Part shown: positions 43,829 through 53,124 of the stretch, in pieces | Layout: each line of letters begins with the position of its first letter | Numbering within the stretch: position 1 is the first letter of the stretch | Origin: Bradyrhizobium ivorense | GTDB lineage: Bacteria; Pseudomonadota; Alphaproteobacteria; Rhizobiales; Xanthobacteraceae | Length of the DNA: 64,000 bases | NCBI RefSeq assembly: GCF_900696085.1 | Contig: NZ_CAADFC020000004.1 | Span: 1-64,000 of the forward strand | Direction: 5' to 3' | The notes under the pieces: model-generated | Told to the model about the DNA's origin: nothing | The model's input: the letters and a program-made list of their open reading frames with translations, nothing else | Database searches by the model: none | Made by a program: the position numbers and the translations under genes

Positions 43829-44572
43829 TCAGCCTCCGGTGAAGCGCGCCACCAGGCGGTGGGTGTCGCCCGGATAATGCAGCCGCACCGCGGTCAGCGT
43901 GCGCGCGCTGCGCCAGGTGTAGCGGTCGATCACGAGGCAGGGCGCGCCGACGGCGATGTCGAGCGCCTTCGCCGTATCATCATCGGCAACGACGGCGCTG
44001 ATCGTGTGTTCCGCCTCCGTCCAGGGGACGTGATGCAGCAGCCATGATCCCGGCGGTTCCTTAGCGAAATCCGCTGTAGCCGCTTCCGGCACAGTCGAGA
44101 GATCGATCAGCCGGTCCTCGACGGCGAACGGCACGTTGTCGGCGCTGTGCCGGCAGGCGATCGCGACCACCTTGCCGGCCTTGGTCACCCCGAGCCGGGC
44201 GCGGTCGGCGGCGGTGGCGGTGCGCCGCCGGCAATGCAGCAGCTGATAGCCGTAGCTGCGGCCGAGCGCGGTGATCTCGGCGCGAATGTCCGATATTTTC
44301 AGCACCGCCGACAGATGCTGCGGGCGTCGCACGAATGAGCCGGCGCGCCGCCGCCGTTCGATCAGGTCGGCTTGCGCCAACTCCGACAGCGCCTTGTTCA
44401 CCGTCATGCGCGAGCAGCGATAGCGCGTCATCAATTGATGTTCGAACGGAATGCGGTGGCCCGGCGGCCATTCGCCGGTCAGAATCCGGGTCTCGATGTC
44501 GAGCCGGATTCGCTTGTAGAGCGTTGGCTTGCCGGCAGCATCAGCTTTGCCCCGTTCGGAGGTGAGGCTCAT
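43829..44572 (-). CDS. hutC: GntR-family histidine utilisation repressor HutC
   Basis: The 247-residue repressor has a GntR winged helix (about 18-85; LYKRIRLDIETRILTGEWPP, MTVNKALSELAQADLIERRR) and a UTRA effector domain (about 100-240). In the hut system it senses urocanate and blocks hut transcription without it. It overlaps hutF by four bases. A perfect 20-bp palindrome between hutF and hutI is its likely binding site, so it controls its own operon as well as hutIHU. Confidence 0.9.
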   Translation of the reverse strand: MSLTSERGKADAAGKPTLYKRIRLDIETRILTGEWPPGHRIPFEHQLMTRYRCSRMTVNKALSELAQADLIERRRRAGSFVRRPQHLSAVLKISDIRAEITALGRSYGYQLLHCRRRTATAADRARLGVTKAGKVVAIACRHSADNVPFAVEDRLIDLSTVPEAATADFAKEPPGSWLLHHVPWTEAEHTISAVVADDDTAKALDIAVGAPCLVIDRYTWRSARTLTAVRLHYPGDTHRLVARFTGG

Positions 44573-45927
44573 GCCACCAGCCTCCGGACGCTTGCATTGA
44601 ACTGCTCGCGGGCCTTGGCGCGGAGCCTGTGCTGCCCGCCCACGACCACCTTGTCGCCGCCGGCCCAGACGCAGTCGATCGCGCTGCCGCCGGCCGCAAA
44701 GATCCAGCCGTCGATAACAGCATCGCCGCGACGCCCGGCCAACGACGGATGCGTCGTGTCGAGCGTGACGATGTCGGCGCGCGCGCCGGGCAGCAGTCCA
44801 ACCGTCGCCTGCGCCAGCGCCTGCGCGCCGCCTGCGAGCGCGTGGTCGAACAGCGCGCGGCCGGTGGATGCGCCGGGTCGGCCCGAGAGCACGTTGCGCT
44901 CGCGATGCTTGAGGCGCTGGCCATATTCGAGCTGACGCAGCTCGTCGGCGACGCCGATCAAGACATTGGAGTCCGTGCCGACGCCGAACCGGCCGCCGGC
45001 GGCGAGGAACTCGCGGGCGGCAAAGATGCCGTCGCCGAGGCTTGCTTCGGTCACCGGGCAAAGGCCCGCGACTGCGCCACTGCCGGCGAGCGACGCGACC
45101 TCGCTCTCCGTCATGTGGGTCGCGTGAATCAGGCACCAGCGCTGGTCGACGGGGGCATGTGCGAGCAGCCATTCAACCGGCCGCTGCCCGGACCAGGCGA
45201 GGCAATCCTCCACCTCGCGCACCTGCTCCGCGGCGTGGACGTGGATCGGCGCTCCCCCGGCGAGCGGGATGATCGCCGCGAGCTCGTCCGGCGCCACTGC
45301 GCGCAGGCTGTGCGGCGCGATGCCGATGTTTGCGCCCGGCAAGGTTCGGATAGCGTCGCGCGAGGCCGCCATCAGCGCAGCAAATTGATCGACCGAGCAG
45401 ACGAAGCGACGTTGCCCGGCATGCGGCGCTGCGCCGCCGAAGGTGCCGTGTGCATAGAAGCTCGGCAGCAGGGTGAGGGCAATGCCGGATGCCGTGGCAG
45501 CCTCGGCGATCCGCGTGGCCATCTCGGCCGGGTTGCCATAGAGCGAGCCGTCGCGATCGTGGTGCAGATAATGAAACTCGCCGACGCGGGTAAAGCCCTG
45601 CTCGAGCATCTCGACATAGAGCAGCGTAGCAACGGCGGCGACATCGTCCGGCGTCATGTTCAGCGCAAAGCGATACATCGTCTCGCGCCAGGTCCAGAAC
45701 GTATCGGTGGTGTTGCCGCGCAGTTCGGCAAGCCCGGCCATGCCGCGCTGAAAGGCGTGGCTGTGCAGGCTTGCCAGTCCCGGAACCGCGAGCTGGTGGC
45801 GTTCGTCGCCGGCAGCCGGAGCCACGCCCGCGGCGACTGAAACAATCGTATCGCCGCTGAGGACAAGCTGCACGTCATTGGCCCAGCCCGAAGGCAGCAG
45901 CGCCGATGCGAAATGCAGTCGTGTCAT
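44569..45927 (-). CDS. hutF: Formimidoylglutamate deiminase HutF
   Basis: The 452-residue amidohydrolase converts N-formimidoyl-L-glutamate to N-formyl-L-glutamate plus ammonia, so histidine breakdown here takes the five-step route. The metal-site motif is PGLASLHSHAFQRGMAG; further marks are VGEFHYLHHD, HVHAAEQ and GVGTDSNV near the second metal ligand set. The next enzyme, HutG (formylglutamate amidohydrolase), is not in the window. The gene is divergent from hutI with the HutC-type palindrome between. Confidence 0.92.
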   Translation of the reverse strand: MTRLHFASALLPSGWANDVQLVLSGDTIVSVAAGVAPAAGDERHQLAVPGLASLHSHAFQRGMAGLAELRGNTTDTFWTWRETMYRFALNMTPDDVAAVATLLYVEMLEQGFTRVGEFHYLHHDRDGSLYGNPAEMATRIAEAATASGIALTLLPSFYAHGTFGGAAPHAGQRRFVCSVDQFAALMAASRDAIRTLPGANIGIAPHSLRAVAPDELAAIIPLAGGAPIHVHAAEQVREVEDCLAWSGQRPVEWLLAHAPVDQRWCLIHATHMTESEVASLAGSGAVAGLCPVTEASLGDGIFAAREFLAAGGRFGVGTDSNVLIGVADELRQLEYGQRLKHRERNVLSGRPGASTGRALFDHALAGGAQALAQATVGLLPGARADIVTLDTTHPSLAGRRGDAVIDGWIFAAGGSAIDCVWAGGDKVVVGGQHRLRAKAREQFNASVRRLVA

Positions 45928-45961
45928 TTTTCCATGCCGGCTGGACAGAACCGCGCCACGA

Positions 45962-45981
45962 TTATATGTCTAGACATATAA
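45962..45981. promoter_or_regulatory. HutC-type operator palindrome
   Basis: TTATATGTCTAGACATATAA is a perfect 20-bp palindrome centred between hutF (start 45927) and hutI (start 46012). GntR/HutC-type repressors bind short A/T-rich palindromes of this kind. Its place would let one site control both directions. Confidence 0.75.
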
Positions 45982-46011
45982 GTCAAGCATCCCAGCCGAG
46001 GGGACGATCGC

Positions 46012-47226
46012 ATGGCGGAACGCTTCGACCGTATCTGGCATAACGCCCGGCTCGCCACGATGCGGGCCGACCGCCCCGACCTCGGCGAGATCGAGGATGG
46101 CCTGATCGCGGCGCGCGGCGGCCGCATCGTTTATGCCGGCGCGCAGTCGGATTTTTCCGCCGATGCCGACGCCGTCGAGCGGATCGACTGCGCAGGCCGC
46201 TGGATCACGCCGGGGCTGGTCGACTGTCACACCCATCTGGTTTATGGCGGCAACCGCGCGCATGAGTTCGAGCTGCGGCTGAAGGGCGCAAGCTATGAGG
46301 AGATCGCGCGTGCCGGCGGCGGCATCGTCTCGACGGTTGCCGCAACCCGCAAGGCGAGCGAGGCCGAGCTCGTGGCCGGCGCGCTGCCGCGGTTCGATGC
46401 GCTGATCGGCGAGGGCGTCACCACGATCGAGATCAAATCCGGCTACGGCCTCGACACTGAGACCGAGATGCGGCAGCTTGCGGCCGCGCGCAGCCTGGGC
46501 GGCCAGCGGCCGGTGGCAATCCGCACCTCGTTTCTCGGCGCGCACGCGCTGCCGCCTGAAGCCGGCGGCGACAAGGATCGCTATATCGATCTCGTCTGCA
46601 AGCAGATGCTGCCCGCGGTGGCCAAGGCCGGGCTTGCCGATGCTGTCGACGCCTTCATGGAAGGCATCGCGTTTTCCGCGGAGCAGACCGCGCGCGTGTT
46701 CCAGGCGGCAACCGCGCTGGGGGTCCCCGTCAAGCTGCATGCGGATCAGCTATCGAATCTCGGCGGCGCGGCGCTTGCAGCAAAATTCTCGGCGCTGTCG
46801 GCCGATCATCTCGAGCACACCGACGAAGCCGGCGCTGTGGCGATGGCCAAAGCCGGGACCGTCGCGGTGCTGCTGCCCGGTGCGTTCTATTTTATCCGCG
46901 AGACGCAGAAGCCGCCGGTCGAGCTGTTCCGCAAGCACGGCGTGCGCATGGCGCTGGCGACCGACTGCAATCCCGGCAGCTCGCCGCTGACCTCGCTGCT
47001 GCTCGCCATGAACATGGGCGCGACGCTGTTCCGGATGACGGTCGCCGAATGCCTCACCGGGGTGACGCGCGAGGGCGCCCGCGCGCTCGGCCTGCTTGCC
47101 GAAACCGGCACGTTAGAGGCCGGCAAATGGTGCGACCTCGCGATCTGGGACATCGAGCGGCCGGCCGAGCTGGTCTACCGGATCGGCTTCAATCCGCTGC
47201 AGCGCCGGGTCTGGAGGGGCCAATGA
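46012..47226 (+). CDS. hutI: Imidazolonepropionase HutI
   Basis: The 404-residue amidohydrolase opens the imidazolone ring to give formimidoylglutamate. The metal motif is [19 protein letters not shown]; later ligands lie in [23 protein letters not shown] and [13 protein letters not shown]. The length equals that of other HutI proteins (about 400-410). Its stop overlaps the hutH start (ATGA). Translation probably begins at ATG 46012, with GAGGGG upstream. Confidence 0.93.
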   Translation: MAERFDRIWHNARLATMRADRPDLGEIEDGLIAARGGRIVYAGAQSDFSADADAVERIDCAGRWITPGLVDCHTHLVYGGNRAHEFELRLKGASYEEIARAGGGIVSTVAATRKASEAELVAGALPRFDALIGEGVTTIEIKSGYGLDTETEMRQLAAARSLGGQRPVAIRTSFLGAHALPPEAGGDKDRYIDLVCKQMLPAVAKAGLADAVDAFMEGIAFSAEQTARVFQAATALGVPVKLHADQLSNLGGAALAAKFSALSADHLEHTDEAGAVAMAKAGTVAVLLPGAFYFIRETQKPPVELFRKHGVRMALATDCNPGSSPLTSLLLAMNMGATLFRMTVAECLTGVTREGARALGLLAETGTLEAGKWCDLAIWDIERPAELVYRIGFNPLQRRVWRGQ

Positions 47227-48782
47227 ACGATCCGGCCCCGCCGATTGTCGTGACGCCCGGCGCAGTCGGTCTCGACGATCTCGCGCGTGTGCTGGCGGGC
47301 GCTGCCATCGTGCTCGATCCGTCGTTCTGGCCGCGCGTCGAAGCGGCGGCACAGATCGTGGCAAAGGCCGCGCACGCCGCCGCGCCCGTCTACGGCATCA
47401 ACACCGGCTTCGGCAAGCTGGCATCGACGCGGATCGCGCCCGATCAGACCGCGCTGCTCCAGCGCAACCTGATCCTGTCGCATTGCTGCGGGGTGGGGCC
47501 GGCAACGCCTGAGCCGATCGTGCGGCTGATGATGGCCTTGAAGATCATCTCGCTCGGGCGCGGAGCGTCCGGCGTGCGCCCCGAGGTCATCGCGCAACTA
47601 CAGGACATGCTGGCGAATGGCGTATATCCGCTGGTGCCGCAGCAGGGCTCGGTCGGCGCCTCCGGCGATCTAGCGCCGCTGGCGCATATGACGGCCGTCA
47701 TGATCGGCGAGGGGCAGGCGGTGCGTGACGGCACCATTGTGCCGGGCCGCGATGCGCTTACCGCCGCCGGGCTCACACCGCTGACGCTCGGGCCCAAGGA
47801 AGGGCTCGCACTGATCAACGGCACGCAATTCTCGACGGCGTACGCGATCGACGGCCTGTTGCGCGCGCAGCGTTTGGCGCGCGCCGCGCTGGTGACCGGC
47901 GCGCTGTCGGTCGATGCGGCGATGGCTTCGACCGCGCCATTTCGCCCCGAGATCCAGTCGCTGCGCGGGCATGGCGGGCAGATCGCGGCCGCGGCAACCT
48001 TGACCGCGCTGCTCGACGGCAGCGACATCAGGCAATCGCATCTCGAAGGCGATGAGCGCGTGCAGGATCCTTACTGCCTGCGCTGCCAACCGCAAGTCAC
48101 AGGCGCCGCGCTCGATCTGCTCGCGCAAGCCGCGCGGACGCTGACCGTTGAGGCCAATGCGGTGACCGACAACCCGCTGGTGCTGGTCGAGACCGGCGAG
48201 ATCGTCTCGGGCGGCAATTTCCACGCCGAGCCGGTGGCGTTTGCCGCCGACCAGATCGCGCTCGCGCTGTCAGAGCTTGGCGCGATCAGCGAGCGGCGGA
48301 TCGCGACGCTGGTCGACCCCGCGCTGAATTTCGGCTTGCCGCCGTTCCTGACGCCCGATCCCGGCATCAATTCCGGCTTCATGATCGCCGAGGTGACGGC
48401 GGCCGCGTTGTTTGCCGAGAACAAGCAGCGCGCGCTGCCGTGCTCGATCGATTCCACGCCGACCAGCGCCAACCAGGAGGATCACGTCTCGATGGCCGCG
48501 CATGCTGCGCGCCGGCTGTCCGACATGGCGGGCAACCTCGCCGCCATCCTCGGCATCGAGCTCCTGGTTGCCGCGCAGGGCATCTCGCTGCGCGCGCCGC
48601 ACACGACCAGCATGCCGCTCGCCGCGGTGATCGCCGCATTGCGCGAGCAGGTGCCGCCGCTCGCCGCGGACCGTTACATGGCCGACGATCTCGCCAGCGC
48701 GGCCGCGCTGGTGGAGGCCGACGCGCTGCCCGCCGCTGCGCTCGCGGCGCTGCCGACCGATCCGTTTCCAAAGCTAGCTTAG
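47223..48782 (+). CDS. hutH: Histidine ammonia-lyase HutH
   Basis: The 519-residue enzyme removes ammonia from L-histidine to give urocanate, the first step of the pathway. The MIO cofactor is made from A146-S147-G148 in [12 protein letters not shown], and the active-site tyrosine Y58 is in [12 protein letters not shown]. Both fit Pseudomonas HutH, with a five-residue offset in Y58. The length is normal (about 510). It lies between hutI and hutU in one operon. Confidence 0.95.
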   Translation: MNDPAPPIVVTPGAVGLDDLARVLAGAAIVLDPSFWPRVEAAAQIVAKAAHAAAPVYGINTGFGKLASTRIAPDQTALLQRNLILSHCCGVGPATPEPIVRLMMALKIISLGRGASGVRPEVIAQLQDMLANGVYPLVPQQGSVGASGDLAPLAHMTAVMIGEGQAVRDGTIVPGRDALTAAGLTPLTLGPKEGLALINGTQFSTAYAIDGLLRAQRLARAALVTGALSVDAAMASTAPFRPEIQSLRGHGGQIAAAATLTALLDGSDIRQSHLEGDERVQDPYCLRCQPQVTGAALDLLAQAARTLTVEANAVTDNPLVLVETGEIVSGGNFHAEPVAFAADQIALALSELGAISERRIATLVDPALNFGLPPFLTPDPGINSGFMIAEVTAAALFAENKQRALPCSIDSTPTSANQEDHVSMAAHAARRLSDMAGNLAAILGIELLVAAQGISLRAPHTTSMPLAAVIAALREQVPPLAADRYMADDLASAAALVEADALPAAALAALPTDPFPKLA

Positions 48783-48800
48783 CCGACAGGGGCATCCATC

Positions 48801-50468
48801 ATGAATCGCCGATTGGACAACGAACGCATCATTCGCGCCCCGCGCGGCAGCGAGATCAGCGCCAAGAGCTGGCTGACCGAGGCGCCGCTGCGCATGCTGA
48901 TGAACAATCTGGATCCCGACGTCGCCGAGCGTCCGAGCGAGCTCGTGGTCTATGGCGGCATCGGCCGTGCGGCGCGCGACTGGGAGAGCTTTGACCGGAT
49001 CGCGGCGTCCTTGCGCAAGCTCGAGGGCGACCAGACGCTGCTGGTGCAATCCGGCAAGCCCGTCGGCATCTTTCGCACCCATGCCGACGCGCCGCGGGTG
49101 CTGATCGCGAACTCGAACCTGGTGCCGCATTGGGCGACGCTCGATCATTTCAACGAGCTCGACCGCCGGGGCCTGATGATGTTCGGCCAGATGACGGCGG
49201 GCTCCTGGATCTACATCGGTAGCCAGGGCATCGTGCAGGGCACTTACGAGACCTTTGTCGAGGTCGGACGCCGCCACTATGGCGGCAGCCTGGCCGGCAA
49301 ATGGATTCTTACCGCGGGCCTCGGCGGCATGGGCGGCGCCCAGCCGCTCGCCGCGACCATGGCCGGCGCCTCGATGCTCGCCGTCGAATGCCAGCCGAGC
49401 CGGATCGAGATGCGGCTGCGCACCGGATATCTCGACCGTCAGGCCTCAACGCTCGACGAAGCGCTCGCGATCATCGCCGAGGCGACCGGGACAAAGAAGC
49501 CTGTCTCGATCGGCTTGCTCGGCAATGCGGCCGAGATCTTTCCCGAACTGGTGCGGCGCGGCGTACGGCCGGACATCGTCACCGACCAGACCAGCGCGCA
49601 CGATCCGGTCAACGGCTATCTGCCGAAGGGCTGGACGCTCGGCGAGTGGGAAGCCAAGCGCGCGGCCGATCCGAAGGCGGTCGAGCGCGCGGCCAAGACC
49701 TCGATGGTCGATCACGTCCGCGCGATGCTGGATTTTCATGCCCGGGGCATCCCGACGCTCGACTACGGCAACAACATCCGCCAGATGGCGCAGGACATGG
49801 GGCTGAAGCAGGCGTTCGATTTTCCCGGCTTTGTTCCGGCCTATATCCGGCCATTGTTTTGCCGCGGTGTCGGGCCGTTCCGCTGGGCGGCGCTGTCGGG
49901 CGATCCCGAGGACATCTTCAAGACCGACGCCAAGGTCAAGGAGCTGATGCCCAACGACAGCCATTTGCACAACTGGCTCGACATGGCCAAGGCGCGGATC
50001 AAGTTTCAGGGCCTGCCGGCGCGGATCTGCTGGGTCGGTCTCGGCGACCGCCATCGACTCGGACTTGCCTTCAACGAGATGGTGGCGCGCGGCGAGCTCA
50101 AGGCGCCGATCGTGATCGGCCGCGATCATCTCGACAGCGGCTCGGTGGCAAGCCCGAACCGCGAGACCGAGGCGATGCGCGACGGCTCGGATGCGGTGTC
50201 GGACTGGCCGCTGCTCAACGCCCTGCTCAACTGCGCAAGCGGCGCCACCTGGGTCTCGCTGCACCATGGCGGCGGCGTCGGCATCGGCTACTCGCAGCAC
50301 GCCGGCATGGTGATCGTCGCCGACGGCACGCCGGAGGCGGCGCGCCGGCTCGAGCGCGTGCTGTGGAACGACCCGGCCACCGGCGTGATGCGTCACGCCG
50401 ATGCGGGCTACGAGATCGCGATCGACTGCGCGCGGAGCAACGGCCTCGACCTGCCGAGCCTTAAGTAG
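48801..50468 (+). CDS. hutU: Urocanate hydratase HutU
   Basis: The 555-residue NAD-dependent urocanase turns urocanate into imidazolonepropionate. Clear family segments are [15 protein letters not shown] (here [18 protein letters not shown]), [38 protein letters not shown] and [13 protein letters not shown]. The length is that of known HutU (about 555). It ends the hutIHU operon and is convergent with the SDR gene, 27 bp away. Confidence 0.95.
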   Translation: MNRRLDNERIIRAPRGSEISAKSWLTEAPLRMLMNNLDPDVAERPSELVVYGGIGRAARDWESFDRIAASLRKLEGDQTLLVQSGKPVGIFRTHADAPRVLIANSNLVPHWATLDHFNELDRRGLMMFGQMTAGSWIYIGSQGIVQGTYETFVEVGRRHYGGSLAGKWILTAGLGGMGGAQPLAATMAGASMLAVECQPSRIEMRLRTGYLDRQASTLDEALAIIAEATGTKKPVSIGLLGNAAEIFPELVRRGVRPDIVTDQTSAHDPVNGYLPKGWTLGEWEAKRAADPKAVERAAKTSMVDHVRAMLDFHARGIPTLDYGNNIRQMAQDMGLKQAFDFPGFVPAYIRPLFCRGVGPFRWAALSGDPEDIFKTDAKVKELMPNDSHLHNWLDMAKARIKFQGLPARICWVGLGDRHRLGLAFNEMVARGELKAPIVIGRDHLDSGSVASPNRETEAMRDGSDAVSDWPLLNALLNCASGATWVSLHHGGGVGIGYSQHAGMVIVADGTPEAARRLERVLWNDPATGVMRHADAGYEIAIDCARSNGLDLPSLK

Positions 50469-50495
50469 CGGAGCGCACCAGCGCCGCTTGTTTGG

Positions 50496-51371
50496 TCAAG
50501 GGGCGGTGGCCGGCGCGAACACCGAGAGCGGCGCCGGATCGCGGCTCGGCGGCGGCGGCACGCGTCCGTCGATATCGGTGAAGCCGTATTCGGTCGCGAG
50601 CTCCGAGGCGAGCAGGATCTGGCCGGTCTTGGCGAGCATGTCCGGATCCGCCGCCAGCGCGGCCACCGCGCGGCCGGCGAACACCGGCGTCTCGCCGCGC
50701 TCGGCGATCAGTTTTGCGAGTGCGGGCGGCACGCGACCCGGCTGCGCCGCAAGCTTCTCGCTCTTGATATAGCCGGGCCAGATCGAAACCGCGGCGATGC
50801 CGAACGGCTTCAATTCGTGCGCCATGTCGCGCGCCATCCGGTCGACGCCCGACTTCTGCACGCCGAACGGAACGTTGAACGTATACCTGACGCCGCCGCC
50901 GGACGACGTGTTGACGATCAGGCCGCGCTTTTGCGGCAGCATCAGCGGGACGGCGAACTGGCCGGCGACGAAATGCGAGCGCAGGCCGACGCGATGCATG
51001 GTGTCCCACAGCGAGGTTGGGACCTGCCAGAACGGGACGTTGACCGGCATCACGTTGGGCGCCGCAAACACGTTGTTGACGAGAACGTCGAGGCGGCCAT
51101 GGTCGCGCCGGATGCGGTCGAAGACCTCTTGCACTGAAGCATCGTCGGCGTGATCGCACAGCAGGCCGACGCCCTTGCCGCCGGCCGCGTCGATCGCAGC
51201 GATGGTCTCGTCGAGCGAGCCGGGCCATTCCGATCCGCCGCTGCTGCGTGTGCGCGCGGTGACGATCACGGTCGCGCCGGCCTCGGCGAGGCCGATCGCC
51301 ACGCCCTTGCCGACGCCGCGGCTGCCTCCCGTCACCAGCGCGATGCAGTCCTTCAGGCGTTCCCCAATCAT
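50496..51371 (-). CDS. Short-chain dehydrogenase/reductase with the catalytic tyrosine replaced
   Basis: The 291-residue protein is an SDR similar in layout to DHRS1-type enzymes. The cofactor motif is TGGSRGVGKG (about 14-23), followed by LVNNVFA and the catalytic serine region NTSSGGG. The YxxxK motif reads FGVQK: F169 stands at the catalytic tyrosine and K173 is kept. A nearby Y163 could in principle stand in. It is divergent from the Rieske oxygenase gene across the MarR-type operators and probably belongs to the same regulon. Confidence 0.83.
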   Translation of the reverse strand: MIGERLKDCIALVTGGSRGVGKGVAIGLAEAGATVIVTARTRSSGGSEWPGSLDETIAAIDAAGGKGVGLLCDHADDASVQEVFDRIRRDHGRLDVLVNNVFAAPNVMPVNVPFWQVPTSLWDTMHRVGLRSHFVAGQFAVPLMLPQKRGLIVNTSSGGGVRYTFNVPFGVQKSGVDRMARDMAHELKPFGIAAVSIWPGYIKSEKLAAQPGRVPPALAKLIAERGETPVFAGRAVAALAADPDMLAKTGQILLASELATEYGFTDIDGRVPPPPSRDPAPLSVFAPATAP

Positions 51372-51389
51372 GTGCGATCTCCCATTTGG

Positions 51390-51435
51390 CTTCCATGGAA
51401 GATAACTTGACAATAATCTTCCTAGGAAGATAATA
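51390..51435. promoter_or_regulatory. MarR-type operators in the divergent SDR/oxygenase promoter
   Basis: ATCTTCCTAGGAAGAT is a perfect 16-bp palindrome (51416-51431). A second site, CTTCCATGGAAG, lies at 51390-51401. A -35-like TTGACA (51407-51412) and a -10-like ATAATA (51430-51435) are 17 bp apart and enclose the first palindrome. The same arrangement recurs before the gene at 55174. Confidence 0.7.
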
Positions 51436-51475
51436 GGTCCAGAACGGCAGAGGCGTCAATCAGGGAGGTTTCGCG

Positions 51476-52699
51476 ATGGTCACCAGGGAAGAGAACGAGT
51501 TGCTGTGCCGCGTCACGGGCGATGCGCCGATGGGAAAGATGCTGCGGCAGCATTATTGGTTGCCGGCGGTGCTGTCGGTGCGCGTGCGCAAGGGTGAGGC
51601 GCCGGTCCGGGTCAAGCTGTTCGGCCGCAATTTCGTGGCGTTCCGGGGCCGGGATGGCACGGTGGGATTCCTCGACGAAGCCTGCCCGCACCGCGGGGCC
51701 TCGCTGGCGCTGGCGCGGGTCGACGACTGCTCGCTGACCTGCCTGTTCCACGGCTGGAAGATCCGCACCGACGGCGCGGTGCTCGATGTCCCCAACGAGC
51801 CGAACAACCCGAAGGAATTCGCCAAGACCGTGAAGGCGAAAGCCTATCCGACGCGGGAAGGCGCAGGCCTGATCTGGGTCTGGCTCGGCGAGGGCGCGGC
51901 GCCGCCGGCGCCCGATTTCGAATGGATGGATCTGCCGCCGGAGCAGGTTTACGCGGCCGGCATCGAGCTCAACGCGAACTGGCTGCAGGGCGTCGAAGCC
52001 ACCATCGATTCCTCGCACGTCGCTCTGCTGCACCAGAGCTCGACCGCGACCTCGGCGACCGATTTCGGCGCGACGCGCGTCAACACCGAGGTCGGCTATG
52101 AGTTCGAGAAGAAGCCCTATGGCTTCCGCGCCGCGGCGCTGCGCACCGCGCCGGACGGATCGTGCCTCGCGCGCGTGACAGAGTTCGTGATGCCCTATTA
52201 CGGGCTGATCGCGCCGATCTATTCCGGGCCGCAGCAGGATCGCACCGCGATCATTGCGGTGCCGATCGACGACGAAAACCTGATCCAGTGGTACATCTTC
52301 TACAATCCCGAGAAACCGGTGGACTCCTGGCGCAAGGTGCAGCGCGCCAACCAGTGGCCGATGGCCGGCGGCCTGCCGGGCGATGCAGCCAACAATTGGG
52401 GACAGAACCGGCAGATCATGGATGCCGGCAACAGCACCGGCTTCCACGAAATCGTCATCGAGGATTTCGTGGTGATGGTCAGCATGGGTCCGATCGTCGA
52501 CCGTTCGCAGGAATATCTCTGTTCGGCGGACCAGGCGATCGTCAGGGTGCGCCGCCAGCTGCTCGACGAAGTCCGCGGTTTCATCAACGGCAAGGCGCCG
52601 AGGAGCGGACAGAGTGAGAGCATGTCCTACAAGGACATCCGTGCGGTCGGCGGGCGGCTGGCCTCAGCGAGCGAGGATTGGCGGCAGATTCCACGCTGA
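51476..52699 (+). CDS. Rieske-type aromatic ring oxygenase, phthalate 4,5-dioxygenase-like alpha subunit
   Basis: The 407-residue protein would hydroxylate or demethylate an aromatic substrate. The Rieske [2Fe-2S] ligands are C70/H72 (ACPHRG) and C89/H92 (CLFHGW). The mononuclear iron site follows in NWLQGVEATIDSSHVALLH-type order: N168, E174, D178, H181, H186. N-terminal EENELLCRVTGDAPMG is typical of the phthalate 4,5-dioxygenase group. GGGAGG lies 7 bp before the ATG. A separate ferredoxin and reductase follow, making a three-component system. The substrate is not known. Confidence 0.88.
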   Translation: MVTREENELLCRVTGDAPMGKMLRQHYWLPAVLSVRVRKGEAPVRVKLFGRNFVAFRGRDGTVGFLDEACPHRGASLALARVDDCSLTCLFHGWKIRTDGAVLDVPNEPNNPKEFAKTVKAKAYPTREGAGLIWVWLGEGAAPPAPDFEWMDLPPEQVYAAGIELNANWLQGVEATIDSSHVALLHQSSTATSATDFGATRVNTEVGYEFEKKPYGFRAAALRTAPDGSCLARVTEFVMPYYGLIAPIYSGPQQDRTAIIAVPIDDENLIQWYIFYNPEKPVDSWRKVQRANQWPMAGGLPGDAANNWGQNRQIMDAGNSTGFHEIVIEDFVVMVSMGPIVDRSQEYLCSADQAIVRVRRQLLDEVRGFINGKAPRSGQSESMSYKDIRAVGGRLASASEDWRQIPR

Positions 52700-52767
52700 T
52701 CGGATCGCAAGCGCCGGGCGCGGACGTTGTGTCCGCGCCTATGTCCTCGGCTCAAGGAGAATTGCCC

Positions 52768-53124
52768 ATGACCTGGAAGCATCTGTGCGCCGCCGCGAAG
52801 CTGGAGGAGGGGGAGCCGTTGGGCTTCAAGCTGGGCGAGCAGCGCGTCGCGCTCTACAAGGTCGGCGACGAGGTCTTTGCAACCGACGACGTCTGCTCGC
52901 ACGCGTTCGCCCTGCTGTCGTCGGGGTTTCTCGAAGGCCACGTCATCGAGTGCCCGCTGCATGGAGCGATGTTCGACGTTCGCAGCGGCAAATGCCGGTC
53001 AAGCACCTATAAGGACATCACCACATTTCCGGTCGAGATCCGCGATGGCGAGGTCTATGTGCGGCTCGACGGCGGCCCCGCGCTCGAAGCAGCCGGCGGC
53101 AGCGCGGTAGATCTCAAGCCATGA
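52768..53124 (+). CDS. Rieske-type ferredoxin
   Basis: The 118-residue electron carrier has the Rieske cluster ligands C43/H45 (VCSHAFA) and C62/H65 (ECPLHGAMF). It would pass electrons from the FAD reductase to the oxygenase. ATG 52768 is chosen since CAAGGAGAA stands 9-17 bp before it and the Rieske domain starts a few residues later. It overlaps the reductase gene by four bases. Confidence 0.9.
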   Translation: MTWKHLCAAAKLEEGEPLGFKLGEQRVALYKVGDEVFATDDVCSHAFALLSSGFLEGHVIECPLHGAMFDVRSGKCRSSTYKDITTFPVEIRDGEVYVRLDGGPALEAAGGSAVDLKP

